Shown piece after piece: positions 1 through 10,392 of a stretch of 64,000 nt of DNA; position 1 is the stretch's first letter; each line of letters starts with the position of its first letter. Location: NCBI RefSeq assembly GCF_040869045.1, contig NC_090321.1:141661689-141725688 (forward strand), given 5' to 3'. The notes below the pieces were generated by a model. That model was not told where the DNA came from. It saw only the letters and a program-made list of their open reading frames with translations, and ran no database searches. Both the position numbers and the translations under genes were made by a program. The DNA is from Eurosta solidaginis (lineage: Eukaryota; Arthropoda; Insecta; Diptera; Tephritidae).

Positions 1-228
1 TACGTTTTATCGAGTGTTGTTCCCCACTTTCAGTTTTGCGAACAAATTCTATACATTCACGAGGAAAAAAATTTGTTGACGGTTAGGGTAATTTTTCGAA
101 AATGGGAAATTTTTCACATGTGAAGTTCACAATGAGAACAGAACAAATGTGGGAATTTTTCCATTGGGAATTGCATTCACGCGAAGTTTACAATAAGGCT
201 GATTAAATAACAAATACAGACAGTGGTA
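1..228. other. No recognised feature
   Basis: AT-rich DNA before the first repeat copy. A short phrase containing TGGGAATTTTTC-like text recurs loosely around positions 100 to 175, but no reading frame or known repeat boundary is visible. Confidence 0.4.
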
Positions 229-1380
229 GCAAAGACTCTCTAAATATAAGATAATGTACCATCTTAGAGTTCTAAAGCTTTGTGGAAATTGTGGGACGGC
301 TGTACGACGAATTCACCATACCTTTTGCTATGCTGTCCGCCTCAACATAGCTGACTTTTTAAGGCTGTATAACTCTGTAATTTATTTTGCCTTTGGAAAA
401 ATTACCTATTTGAAAATAAGCTGGCTGAAAAATATTGGCATAACAGCTTAAGTTAAATCAACAAATGAAAATCTCAGCCAAGCGATTTGTAAAAAAAAGC
501 TAAGTTGTCTATTTGTTACTTTCTCGAATATAGGGTGTGTTCGAGCTGCAGCAGTGTTACTTTTTATGACAGCGGATAACGTTCTTCAGCAACATTTGAG
601 CAGATGTCGCAATTTCGCGCGTTCGTTGAACGAAATGTTGACAATCTATTGATCATCTCTAGGAAATTAGCGACATTCCATCAACTAAGCAGCACTTTAG
701 CAATACTACTGTTATTATTTGGCTGTTCAAACGCACCCATATTAATTGTGCATTAAATCTAAAATATAAAACTCAAAAATGAGTGTGGTTGTTATGGCCG
801 CAGCATTTATTTAGTTGAAAGTCAAAGCCAATAATAGCCAAAGCCATAATAATTTACACGGGTCACCAATTCTTTTTCTGATTCAAAAGCTGAACTACCA
901 CCGCTACCGGCATCAGCTCATTGTCATCATTGCCAGTAGCGCCAATAACACCAAACTCGTATCTGACACACAAAAATCGTTTCATTCAATAACGCAAGTG
1001 AAATGTACTACGTACTCACTACTAAGTAGCGTAAAAAATTCGCTTGGAGTCATTGCGTCAATGAGCTACCATTGAGCTGGCACCGCATTGGCGCTGGCGC
1101 CATACAATTTTCATCACTAAAATTGCGCGAATGCCCAGGCTCATGACTTTTTTAATCCAGGTGGTGAAAACGAAGCAGGAGCAAAACGTATGGTGTATTC
1201 CTGGTGTAGCCGTCCCACTTTGTGGAGAATGAATGACTCTACAATGCTCCCTCTTATTAATCTACGCTCTTTGCTACAACATCTTTACTTTTCGATAATC
1301 TTTGGCAAAAAGTATGGTGAATTCCTCGCGCAGCCGTCCTACAAATTCCACAAAGTTTTAGAAGTCTCCATTTTATAATT
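229..1380 (+). repeat. Repeat family M, copy 1 (inverted-arm element)
   Basis: About 1 kb of non-coding DNA (229-1229) matches 26882-27856 in the same orientation and 15235-15925 in reverse. The left arm (about 255-345) carries GTGGAAATTGTGGGACGGCTG followed by GAATTCACCATAC. The right side carries the same text inverted at about 1165-1215, and again in an extra inverted piece at 1290-1380. The ends therefore form imperfect inverted arms, as in a non-autonomous DNA transposon or foldback element. No transposase is present. Superfamily and target duplication could not be fixed. Confidence 0.6.
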
Positions 1381-1395
1381 GTTAAAATCTTTGAC

Positions 1396-1502
1396 TACGT
1401 CTTGCGATTCACCACGTTACCCAAATGATCTTAATTCGGTATGTCTTGCGATTCACCATGCCCAAATGATGTTAATTCGGTACGTCTTGCGATTCACCAT
1501 GT
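1396..1502 (+). repeat. Short tandem repeat, about 42 bp x 2.5
   Basis: The phrase ACGTCTTGCGATTCACCA occurs at about 1397, 1441 (as ATGTC...) and 1482. The first two are followed by a CCAAATGATSTTAATTCGG phrase. The third copy is cut off where a different sequence begins. Confidence 0.75.
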
Positions 1503-1698
1503 TGTGAACAGGGGCGACATCTATTTACGAATAGGCTACGCGCCTAGCGACTATATAAAATAACATTGGCGCTCAAACCAAAGCTCAAACTCAAAAGAAT
1601 ACAAATGCAATTCAAGGAAAGCCAACAAATTTAGTAAAATGTGGTGATAAGGAATAACCGCCTAAGTCCTATGTAAGAGTTTCAACTGGTGTTAACCT
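1503..1698 (+). promoter_or_regulatory. Possible LTR or promoter fragment with TATA box
   Basis: A TATATAAAA box at 1552-1560 lies in a block that starts TGTTGTGAAC directly after the tandem repeat and is less AT-rich than its surroundings. It could be a solo LTR or an LTR fragment of an unidentified element. No matching second copy or target duplication was found, so the call is weak. Confidence 0.25.
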
Positions 1699-1938
1699 TT
1701 TTTGATTTTCTCTTAAGATGATTTCTTTGTGGGAATATAGGTATTTAGTAGGATTAATTATATTTAAATTTTATTATTTATAGCAAAATGTTTACATGTT
1801 TTATGTCTTAATATGAATTTAAATTTAATTAAAATAATTTAGAAATTTTAAGAAAGATAGAAAAGGCTTAATTTGATGGGTAAATGGAGGGTTGAAAATG
1901 GCCTTGCGGCGTTGCAAATACACACGTATACATATTAT
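1699..1938 (+). repeat. Repeat D, copy 1
   Basis: AT-rich block beginning TTTTTGATTTTCTCTTAAG and ending near a GTTGCAAATAC phrase. It matches 16059-16293 in reverse complement, with only small differences by eye. Both copies stop sharply at the TTTTTGATTTTC end, where the neighbours are unrelated. It is non-coding and its family is unknown. Confidence 0.65.
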
Positions 1939-2042
1939 TTCCCAGCAAAATTTTTGCTTACCTAGAATCGGATTTGTAATCCAACGAATGTTGTGGAACA
2001 CATTACCAACCTCATGAAACCACAGATTATATTAACACAGGC

Positions 2043-2161
2043 ATGTCATTAGGCGAAAGCGCTTGCCTTTGTATTACTAAGAAGGCTTTTTGTAATGCGT
2101 GATTAGATGCTATGTTATAATGCCTTCCTACTTTGTAGCTAGAAGCGCTTCCTGAACGTAT
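2043..2161. repeat. TE1 subterminal repeat unit 1 (split by gypsy)
   Basis: First of three related units of about 120 bp. It ends GAAGCGCTTCCTGAACGTAT. The next unit resumes at 8507 with TCCAAATGAAGATTTAAAAG on the far side of the gypsy insertion. The intact equivalent at about 8610-8650 reads straight through this point (CTTAACGTATTCCAAA), which confirms the insertion site. Confidence 0.65.
2158..2161. repeat. Target-site duplication GTAT, left
   Basis: GTAT directly precedes the TGTAACG start of the left LTR. The same four bases follow the right LTR at 8503-8506. Confidence 0.85.
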
Positions 2162-2782
2162 TGTAACGAATTTGCTGCAAATCCTCTTATTTGCAATCCT
2201 CTGCTAAGTTCTAATCACTAAACTGTTGAATAAATAACTCCAATATTGAATAATGGAAAAATGGCCTTTATTAAAGTACTTCACAATAACACTTATACTT
2301 TGCTACTCGCTGGCTTAATAACCAAACTGATTGATAACTCAAATGAAACTCTACTATTGGCCGCCAGATCGCGTGCTTAATCAAACTGATTGATAGCTCA
2401 ACTCAAACTGAATTACAGCGCCTCTACATCTGTCGCCTTTTATACTCTTTGGTTTCCTCGTTCGCATTTTTCTAGAATCTACTAGCATTGTCCATGAGCT
2501 CTCAAACTTCTCAGCTATAACTAAAATTGCACAATTTTATACATCTTTTAGGCGCTTCCAGAATCTACTAGTCCAGTAGCTCTCAAACTTCTCAGATATA
2601 TGCATGTGTTAGTGCATTGACTCTCCGCTGCTCGTATACGTACATGGTACATATATGTAGACGCAGTTATTGTTTCGTTTATGTAGATATATAATGATTG
2701 AATTATTGATGTGCATTCACGTCACTGCTTAGCATCGGCTTAGAGACGATAGCATCGCTCAGTGCTGCTAACATTCGTTACA
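2162..2782 (-). repeat. 3' LTR of the gypsy element
   Basis: Begins TGTAACGAAT and ends ATTCGTTACA, giving a 10-bp terminal inverted repeat with the canonical TG...CA. On the minus strand it has a TATAAAA box at 2444-2438 and an AATAAA signal at 2272-2267. U3 is the high-coordinate side. Confidence 0.95.
2267..2272 (-). terminator. Polyadenylation signal AATAAA in the 3' LTR
   Basis: AATAAA on the minus strand, 172 bp downstream of the TATA box and inside the repeated (R) part of the LTR. It is the likely 3' end signal of the element's transcript. Confidence 0.6.
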
Positions 2783-2794
2783 CTGCCCTCCACC
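2783..2794 (-). other. Polypurine tract
   Basis: On the minus strand GGTGGAGGGCAG lies directly against the LTR start TGTAACG. It would prime plus-strand DNA synthesis. Its first base overlaps the last base of the TAG stop of the integrase frame (2796-2794). Confidence 0.85.
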
Positions 2795-4227
2795 TAAGTC
2801 TGATCGTCCCGATCAGACAAATCTCTCGATCTAAACGCTGATAATCTCTCCAAATGAACCACTTTCATTTTGGTTCGTGGTTTGGTAGTGGTTTGTATGC
2901 GGTATACTACATCGTTGATCCGTTTTACAACTTTGTATGGGCCTTCCCATTTACACTGCAATTTCGGGGACAAACCTTTTTTTCGTTGTGGGTTGTATGG
3001 CAGCACCAAATCTCCTTCCTGAAACCCTTCCGAATTAATTGCTTTATCGTACCTCGCTTTCATCTTGTCACTCATAATCTTTGCTCGTTGCCTTACCAGA
3101 TCGTGTATCTCTCTCAGCTCTTCTTCCAAGACACCAGTGCATTTCTTGACATTCCTCTCCGCATCGGCATCTATCCCATACTTCAAATCAGCTGGCAGTC
3201 GAAGGTCATTGCCAAAAATTACTTTTGCGATAGTTTGGCCTGTTGTGTCATGTACTGCCGATCGGTAGGCTATCAAGAAAAATGATATGTGTGTATCCCA
3301 GTCCTTATGGTACTTGTCTACTACTTTCCTTAAATGCTCCTCCAATGTTCTATTGAAACGTTCCACCATACCATCGGACTGAGGGTGCAATGCAGTTGTC
3401 CGTGTTTTGCGAATGCCCAAATTCTTGCACATTTCTTGGAACACAGCTGATTCAAAATTCCTGCCTTGGTCAGAATGTAACTCCATTGGTACACCATACC
3501 TTGCAACCCATTCGTTTTTAACCGCTTCTGCTACTGTTTCTGCTTCTTGGTTTGGGATTGGGTATACCTCTGGCCATTTACTGAAATAATCCATAACCAC
3601 CAGTACGTATTTGTTTCCGCGGTTGCTAGTAGGAAATGGACCTGCGATATCCATGGCGATCCTTTCAAATGGTGCACCTGAAATATACTGCTTCATCTGG
3701 CCATGACTTCGGGTTTTGGACCCTTTCGCTCAGTTGCATACCTCGCAATTGGCAATCCACTCGGTGACCGACTGACGGCAACCAACCCAATAGAATCTCT
3801 GCTTAATTTTCTCGAGTGTCTTCGTGATTCCAAGATGACCTCCACTTGGACCATTGTGCAGTTCGCTGAGCACGTCAGGAATCCTCTTTCTGGAAACAAC
3901 TATCAATTTCTTCTTGCATTGACCATCCTCACTCTCCCATACTCGATGCAAGCAACCGGATATCAATTCTAAACTGTTCCACTGTGCCCAATATTACTTC
4001 GCAATGGGACTCTCTGCTGACATCTCCTCTCTGCTTGGTTTTTCGTTTCGTTCGAGCCCTTGCATAACATGTGACAGATCTGTATCTTTTAGCTGACACT
4101 TTCTTAGTTGTTCCTTGTCCCATTCATCCGTACACGTTATAGTCATTAGCCGGACATCTATAATGTCTTCTTTAGCCTCGGCCTTTGAACAGTGCTTGCA
4201 TTCCAAACTACATGGCCTTCGTGACAT
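2794..4227 (-). pseudogene. pol: Ty3/gypsy pol: RNase H end, linker and integrase (broken)
   Basis: One frame carries the end of RNase H (ADAMSRR region), the integrase zinc module (H near GPSGGHLG, then CEVC) and the catalytic core. The core has aspartates in IAMDIAGPF and HSDQGRNF and the glutamate in GMVERFN, i.e. a DD35E layout. The C-terminal part ends with a GPYKV-type module just before the polypurine tract. Two in-frame stops interrupt it: TAA at 3996-3994, and TGA at 3732-3730 just after the zinc module. The core from 3696 to 2794 is an uninterrupted 300 codons, so catalytic residues survive but no full integrase can be made. Confidence 0.9.
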
Positions 4228-5718
4228 TGCATCGGCATTTCCATGGGTACTACCTTTTCGATGCTCAATGGAAGTTATAGCTTTGTAGTCGCTCGATCCA
4301 CCGTGCCAATTGTCCTTCCGGATTACGGAACTGCAGAAGCCATTTCAACGCTGCGTATCTGTCCTGACACGGAATCGCTGGCCGTAGAGGTATTTGTGAA
4401 AATGTTTAATGCACTCTACCAATGCCAACAGCTCTCTCCGCGTAACACAGTAGTTCCTCTCTGGTTTTCCAATCGAACGGTTGTAATATGCAACTACCTT
4501 CTCCTGTCCATCGACCAGTTGTGATAAAACGCCTCCTATAGCATATCCACTCGCATCTGTATCTAGAATAAATGTTGCTCCTGGAATCGGATATGCTAAC
4601 ATTGGGGCAGTGCACAAACGCTCCTTCAATGTTTGGAAAGCCACTTCTTGCTCCTTCTTCCATTCAAAAGCTTTATTTTTTCTTGTAAGCTCATGGAGGC
4701 TATGGGCTACGCTGGAAAAATTTGGTACAAATCGGCGGTAATATGTGCACAGCCCAAGGAAACTTCTTAATTCATGTAGGTTCTGTGGTCTTGGCCAATC
4801 CTTTAATGCCTCTATCTTTTCGTTCGCAGTGCAGATGCTATCTGTCGTTACCTTGTGACCCAAATAATTTACTTCCTTTTTAAACAGCGCACACTTTTTG
4901 GGACTTAACTTCAGACCAGCGCCAGCTATTCTTTGGAAAACTTCCTCCAAGTTCCTAAGATGTTCATCAAAATTCTTGCCCAATACGATGATATCGTCCA
5001 GGTACACCAAGCATGTTTTCCAGTGTAGTCCTTTCAGTACCTGGTCCATGAGTCTCTCAAAAGTAGCTGGTGCATTACAAATTCCAAAAGGCATCACTGT
5101 AAATTGCCAAAGACCATCACCGACACTGAAGGATGTTTTCTCTTTATCTTCCTCCTTCACCTCCACTTGCCAGTAGCCGCTTTTCAAGTCCAGCGTGGAA
5201 AACCATTTCGTACCAGATAGCGAGTCCAGAGTGTCGTCAATTCTTGGCAATGGGTAGCTATCCTTCCGGTAGTCCACGCAAAACATCAGTTTTCCATCCT
5301 TGTTCTTTACAAGTACTACCGGTGAGCTCCATGGACTAGCTGATGGTTCGATGACGCCGCTGTCGTTCATTTCTTGTATGATTTGACTCACAACTTCCCG
5401 CTTCGCCAGTGGAACACTACGTGGAGCTTGACGGATCGGCCTCGCATCTCCAGTGTCAATTTGATGTTTCACAACGTTGGTGCGGCCTGGTTTGGAACCA
5501 TCCTGGTCAAAGATGTTCGCGTACTTTAGGAGCACTTGTTTTGCCTTACTCTGATAGGCTTCCTCTAGCCCTTGCGTCCATGCCGTGATGTCGTTTGAAA
5601 GATCAGTATTACTAGATGAAACGTGTTCCTGGAGCTGTTCACAGTTAATAACTACTTCGCCCTCTTGGGATCTTCCCAAAATAGTTCCTTTGGTCAAATT
5701 GAATGGTGACTTGAACTC
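4228..5718 (-). pseudogene. pol: Ty3/gypsy pol: reverse transcriptase and RNase H (frameshifted)
   Basis: The reverse transcriptase reads open from about 5718 to 4345, with conserved boxes SPWSSPVVLV, LDLKSGYWQV, MPFGICNAPATF and the catalytic YLDD at 5004-4993. RNase H begins with FILDTDASGYAIG. About six residues usually found between the VDYR and SYPLP boxes are missing, an in-frame gap. The frame breaks near 4355 (after RVRTD) and again near 4265, both inside RNase H. Upstream, the join to protease also needs a frame change near 5720-5730. The closest match is Ty3/gypsy; lineage within it was not determined beyond the leucine-tRNA-like primer site. Confidence 0.92.
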
Positions 5719-6366
5719 ATTGAGTTCTTACCGGAATACGTCCATCTTGTTTTGTCATAGCCAGGGTTTTTCCTACAAGTATGTTCAATTCTGATTTATT
5801 TGCTGCTTCGACAACCCACAATTTGTTTGTCCCACAATCTTCATCAACCTTTGCCCAGATGACTGCTTCTGATTTTGGTGGTATTTGCTGACTCTCTTCC
5901 ACCAGCACTCGTTTACTGCTGTAGCCTCTCTCGTAGCCGAAATTAAGTGGCACATCCATGTTCTTATATCGCATCGTCTTGCTTTGCATGTCGATCTTGA
6001 TGCCCTGGTCGATTAAGAAGTCCACTCCAATTATGATTTCATCAACAATCTCTGCCACTATAAAATTGTGTACTACCGTGACGTTCCCAATTACGACTTC
6101 ACATGATACTTCTCCTAGAACCGTGCTGTCTTCTCCAGTGGCTGTACGCAATCTTGCTCCATGCAATGGTCTTACCTTCTTGTTGACTAAATCCGCTCGA
6201 ATGATGGAATGCGATGCACCCGTATCTACAGTCAGTAAACGTTCCTTTCCATCCATATGTCCTCCGACAGTAAGATTGTTTGACCTTCTTCCAATTTGTG
6301 AGATAGAGATTATGGGGCATTCAATTGAGGGAGCCAGCTGTCGCCCCTTGTGGCTGACACGCTTTA
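5717..6366 (-). pseudogene. pol: Ty3/gypsy pol: aspartic protease region
   Basis: Open from about 6366 to a TGA at 5719-5717. The catalytic DTGAS motif follows LLTV near 6230, and the flap and second conserved block (IIGVDFL) follow as expected for a retropepsin. The frame is -1 relative to gag, and the two overlap around 6364, which fits the -1 frameshift usual between gag and pol. The stop at the end is premature: the reverse transcriptase continues in another frame only about 20 bases further on. Confidence 0.88.
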
Positions 6367-7830
6367 GTTTAACAATTGAGTGGACTTGGAGATTTGCTCA
6401 TCTCCTTCAGCTCTGCGTTTACGGCCACCCACATTGTTGGAGCTATTGGGACCGCTGCTGCAATGTCGTGCAATATGACCTTGGTTGCCGCACTTGAAAC
6501 ATTTAATAACTCCGGCATTTTTCTGTTGTGATCCCTTCAGTGCTTCCTAAATTGTGTCTACCCAATCTGGTCTTTCCACTTCCACACGATGAGCTTTGTA
6601 TGCTGGTTTACTCAATAGTGAAGCCGTTTCCTGAGTCAATGCATGTGATACCGTTTCAGCAAATGTCAGCTTTGGGTTTGCGTATGTAGCTCCCTTCGTT
6701 TCCACGTCCCGTATGCCATTTATAAAACTCTGGATTTTTACCCTCTCGGTGTATTCCACGGGTGCATCCGCATTTGCGAGATGAGCCAACCTTTCAACAT
6801 CCGAGGCAAACTCCTGCAAAGTCTCATTAGCTCTTTGGTGACGGTTTTGCAACTCAATTTAGAATATCTGTTTCCTATGCTCGCTTCCATAACGTCTCTC
6901 GACAGCGGCCATCAATGCTTCATAGTTGTTCCGCTCTCCTTCGGGAATCATCTGTAGGATTTCGGCTGCTGACCCTTTCAATGCCACGAACAGAGCTGCA
7001 ACTTTATCTTCAGCATTCCAGTTGTTCGCTGCCGACGTCTTCTCAAATTGGAGCTTAAATACCTGGAATGGAACAGAACCATCAAACGTTGGGGATTTTA
7101 CCTTCAGAGTAGACGTTGAAGTGATTGGACGGTTCAATTGTAACTCCTGAATCCGATCTTTCAAAGCATCCATCTCGGCCTCCACTTTATTTTGTCGTTC
7201 ACTAACAGCCTCCAGCTGTGATGAGAATTTTGTTTCCTGTGCTAACTGTGAAGACATTTGTGCCACCTGTAATGATAAGCGCTCCTCTTGTTCTTCCATT
7301 TTGGATGTTATGCGTGTCTCCTGCGATTCCAGTTGGGATGCCATATTGGATGTAATCTGTGTCGACATTTCTGACATACGCGTTTCTTGTGCTTCAATCT
7401 TCGATGTTATTTCTGACGACACTTTTGCAATATGTGCCTCCTGTGCTTCCATCTTCGATGTTATTCGTGTCTCTTGGGATTCCATCTGTGATGACATATA
7501 CGTTTTCTGTTCTTCTAGTTGAGATGTCATATACGTTTTCTGTTCTTCTAGTTGAGATGACATTGTTGATGTTTGAGCAGATATTGCAGCCAAAATCATG
7601 TTCAAGTCTGTGCTCGTAACTGTCTGCGATGTTTCATTTTTCCCTTCAGTTTTTGCTGTTGTCTCGGCCCCATCAGGATAAAAGACATACTCGTCCACAT
7701 CAATTCCTTCTGCTTCCATTGCCTCTCGTAGCCGTGCCTGAAGTTCGAGTTTAACGCCGCTTGTATTCAATCCACGGCTCTCCAACTCCGTCTTTAGGTG
7801 CTGGATCTTCAATTCACTGAACTTTGCCAT
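6364..7830 (-). pseudogene. gag: Ty3/gypsy gag with SAP domain, coiled coil and zinc knuckle
   Basis: Starts MAKFSEL at 7830. Residues about 3-40 match a SAP motif (L..L...L..RGL.T.G.K..L..RL), a DNA/RNA-binding fold. Residues about 85-215 are a long repetitive coiled coil built on SQLE.QETRITSKMEAQE-like units. A capsid-like part follows (FKLQFEKT, YGSEHRKQ), then a CCHC knuckle CFKCGNQGHIARHC at 6501-6460. The frame ends at 6366-6364. Two in-frame stops break it: TAA at 6861-6859, where the second copy has a glutamine codon, and TAG at 6549-6547, where the second copy has TTG. The N-terminal 323 codons remain open. Confidence 0.9.
7255..7575. repeat. Minisatellite inside gag encoding the coiled coil
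   Basis: Degenerate in-frame repeats of roughly 36-60 bp share phrases such as TTCTTCTAGTTGAGATG and TTCCATCTTCGATGTTAT. Unit number and order differ from the second gag copy (about 11590-11880), so this part of gag varies in length between copies. Confidence 0.75.
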
Positions 7831-7861
7831 GTCCTTGTTGTCCTCTGGAATTTATTCAACA

Positions 7862-7879
7862 ATTCCTCTTCTGACACCA
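7862..7879 (-). other. Primer binding site, tRNA-Leu-like
   Basis: On the minus strand TGGTGTCAGAAGAGGAAT begins two bases after the 5' LTR end. TGGTGTCAGAAG is, from memory, complementary to the 3' end of an insect leucine tRNA and is used by mdg3-like elements. The tRNA assignment needs a tRNA search. The rearranged copy has the same site. Confidence 0.65.
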
Positions 7880-7881
7880 AT

Positions 7882-8502
7882 TGTAACGAATTTGCTGCAA
7901 ATCCTCTTATTTGCAATCCTCTGCTAAGTTTGAATCACTAAACTGTTGAATAAATAACTCCAATATTGAATAATGGAAAAATGGCCTTTATTAAAGTACT
8001 TCACAATAACACTTATACTTTGCTACTCGCTGGCTTAATAACCAAACTGATTGATAACTCAAATGAAACTCTACTATAGGCCGCCAGATCGCGTGCTTAA
8101 TCAAACTGATTGATAGCTCAACTCAAACTGAATTACAGCGCCTCTACATCTGTCGCCTTTTATACTCTTTGGTTTCCTCGTTCACATTTTTCTAGAATCT
8201 ACTAGCATTGTCCATGAGCTCTCAAACTTCTCAGCTATAACTAAAATTGCACAATTTTATACATCTTTTAGGCGCTTCCAGAATCTACTAATCCAGTAGC
8301 TCTCAAACTTCTCAGATATATGCATGCGTTAGTGCATTGACTCTCCGCTGCTCGTATACGTACATGGTACATATATGTAGACGCAGTTATTGTTTCGTTT
8401 ATGTAGATACATAATGATTGAATTATTGATGTGCATTCACGTCACTGCTTAGCATCGGCTTAGAGACGATAGCATCGCTCAGTGCTGCTAACATTCGTTA
8501 CA
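7882..8502 (-). repeat. 5' LTR of the gypsy element
   Basis: 621 bp, the same length as 2162-2782 with about seven mismatches by eye. On the minus strand it supplies the promoter (TATA box at 8164-8158). Confidence 0.95.
8158..8164 (-). promoter_or_regulatory. TATA box of the gypsy 5' LTR
   Basis: TATAAAA on the minus strand within U3, in the context AGAGTATAAAAGGCG. The same box is kept in the rearranged second copy, supporting function as the element's promoter. Confidence 0.7.
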
Positions 8503-8506
8503 GTAT
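8503..8506. repeat. Target-site duplication GTAT, right
   Basis: Matches 2158-2161 on the other side of the element. Confidence 0.85.
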
Positions 8507-8720
8507 TCCAAATGAAGATTTAAAAGCGCTGATTAATTGCATTACTTTAAAGCGCTTTTGTAATGCGTCGACAGACCCCCCTACGCAACCCATTCCTTTT
8601 TTGTATCTAAAAGCACTTCCTTAACGTATTCCAAATAAAGATTTAAAAACGCTGATTAAATGCATTACTTGAAAGCGGGTTTGTAATGCGTTGCTAATCA
8701 CATTACGTAACCCATTTTTA
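8507..8720. repeat. TE1 subterminal repeat units 2 and 3
   Basis: Two further units of about 120 bp, starting TCCAAATGAAG (8507) and TCCAAATAAAG (about 8629). Each has a GCATTACTT phrase and GTAATGCGT, then a CCCATT phrase. They continue unit 1 at 2043-2161 across the gypsy insertion. Such subterminal repeats are typical transposase-binding regions. Confidence 0.65.
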
Positions 8721-8850
8721 TTTGTTTAATTTCATTTATTTTGTATTAGTTTAAAATAAAATGCATAAAAAGTAATTATATAAAGTTATTAAAACTAAAG
8801 CGAACACATATATATTTAAGTAAATATTTGCATACATTTTTTAATTTGCC
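8721..8850. other. AT-rich 3' flank of the TE1 accessory gene
   Basis: No coding potential. Probably the 3' untranslated region and spacer between the accessory gene and the subterminal repeats. Confidence 0.4.
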
Positions 8851-9588
8851 TTATTTTCTAAACATATTTTTTTGATGGGGTTTATTTTTGACACACCGCA
8901 GTCCATGTCGTAGGTCCTTCAAGAAATCTGTAAATGTTTTTCCATCCACAATTGTCGCATCTAAAGTGATAAGAAAGTTAAGCAAAAATAAATACTTTGT
9001 TTAGTTTTGTGCCGTATAATAGTCAATATTACCAAAAAGTATTTCGAGCAGTTTCGGGAAATCGCGCAGCCTTTTCTTGGAGTTCTTTCCATCCACATTA
9101 TATTGTAGAACAACCTCGGTCGCAAGTATTCTCTCCACATATTTACTCCACCCTCTAGGTATAATCAGCTTTTTCAAACTGACAATCTGTAAATATAAAG
9201 ACAAAATTAAAATCGTTATATGAAAGAAACACAAAGAAACTGTTTTTAAAGTGTGAAATTAAAACTCTTACCATTGCAGCTCTGTTGTCTTCAGTTATTT
9301 CCTTCTCAAACTGGATAAGTTCATCCTCGGACTTTAAAGGAAACCTTTGAGAGTATGTTGGTTGATCTGCTGCAGTTTTCAGAAGAACAGATTTTAACAT
9401 AGCGACCTCTGCTGCTAACTGTGTTATAGTATCATTTTGCGATTGTACTTTACCTTAAAAGAGAAAAAAATGCAAATGAGCATTTCGTAAAAGAAATATA
9501 ATTTTTTCAGTGACTTACAAATAAGATTCGAAATTTCGTTTTTGAAACCTCGCATGACATCTACCATTCCACCAAGTTGTGCATCCAT
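8851..9588 (-). CDS. TE1 accessory protein, four exons (DUF4806-like)
   Basis: Predicted by splice sites that keep one frame: exons 9588-9519, 9453-9272, 9186-9033 and 8960-8851. Donors are GTAAGT, GTAAGA and GTAATA; acceptors are TTAAG, TACAG and TTTAG. The product is 171 residues. It starts MDAQLGGMVDVM and has a heptad-like N-terminus. A middle block (FPLKSEDELIQFE, then RAAMV) and a C-terminal block (RILATEV, IVDGKTFTDFLKDL) follow. The order recalls the DUF4806 family often found beside insect DNA transposases, a recognition from memory. It starts 16 bp after the transposase stop, so it is probably a second gene of TE1. No stops or frameshifts interrupt it. Confidence 0.65.
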
Positions 9589-9604
9589 TTTACAGAAGTT
9601 TATT

Positions 9605-10388
9605 TTATATGTTTATTTGTTGTATTTTTAAGAGCAGTGATGAAGTAAGTAAAGGCAGCAAAACTAAATTTTCTTCATATGGCAAAACCATGACTTTTGT
9701 ATAAATGTCTTCTAGTTGAAAAATTTGTACACTATCAAATTGAGAAGGATGAGTAACACATATTCCTATATCCAGCGATGGGACGGGTTCCGAATACAAA
9801 TTATGGGGATTAGGATATGGTTTCCCCTCAAATGTTCCATTCGAATTGATTTTGGTAATACATATAGGGAGCAAAGGCGGTACTGCACAAAAGTTATCAG
9901 GAAATTTTGCAGATATATAAAGATCCTCCATTGCGTACGCAATAACTTCCCCTTTTGCGTTGAGTTGTAGTTGAATTGAGGTTTCTTGACTGCTTTTTTC
10001 AAAATTTTCATAAAGTTTTCGAACATATATGCTGTGAGAAAGAATCCGTGATTGAATCCGTGAAAGAATCCGTGATTCTTTACACAGTCCGTAAGATGCA
10101 GGATGTTGTGAGCATTATACGTGATACTTGTATGCTCATACAATTTTGGAAAATTTACTACAAAGGCGGAAAGCATTTCTTGTGTGGCAGATAAGTTAGA
10201 TGAAAAATGTTTTTTACACATTAGCATACGATATGAGCAATGTAATAGAAGAAAATGTTTAAAGAATTCATCAGATATGAAATTCTTAATTGATAATGGA
10301 CTGGTGTACAACAGGAACTGGCGGAATTCTACTGCTTTCCATCTTTTAAATTCTTCATATGATCGAGGTTTCCTTGCGAACTCCCTAC
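9605..10388 (-). pseudogene. TE1 transposase, C-terminal part
   Basis: Continues the transposase frame beyond the gypsy insertion with CREFARKPRSYEEFKRWK, then EFRQFLLYTSPLS and a conserved AHNILHLTDCV region. This pattern is typical of long uncharacterised insect transposases near the CACTA/Tnp2 group (from memory). The frame shifts near 9951-9954 in a GGGG run; beyond it the other frame continues with EVIAYAMEDLYIS to a TAA at 9607-9605. Without the insertion and the frameshift, this part would be about 260 residues. Confidence 0.7.
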
Positions 10389-10392
10389 ATAT
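10389..10392. repeat. Target-site duplication ATAT, left
   Basis: ATAT lies directly before the TGTAACG end of the rearranged gypsy copy and recurs after it at 12821-12824. Confidence 0.8.

Larger units (their letters stand above)
2162..8502 (-). mobile_element. Ty3/gypsy retrotransposon, full length, inactivated
   Basis: 6,341-bp element on the minus strand with two 621-bp LTRs (2162-2782 and 7882-8502), a 4-bp GTAT duplication, primer binding site, polypurine tract, gag and pol. There is no third reading frame: the integrase stop lies against the polypurine tract, so no envelope gene is present. By eye the LTRs differ at about seven positions (about 1%), suggesting a fairly recent insertion. 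Even so, gag has two in-frame stops and pol has at least three frameshifts and two stops. A short in-frame gap is also visible in the reverse transcriptase, so this copy is non-autonomous. Confidence 0.95.

Noticed and set aside
2854..3285. Plus-strand frame opposite the gypsy integrase
   Set aside because: Antisense shadow of the clearly homologous integrase frame.
2162..8502. Envelope-bearing (errantivirus-type) element
   Set aside because: The integrase frame ends at the polypurine tract, leaving no room for a third gene.
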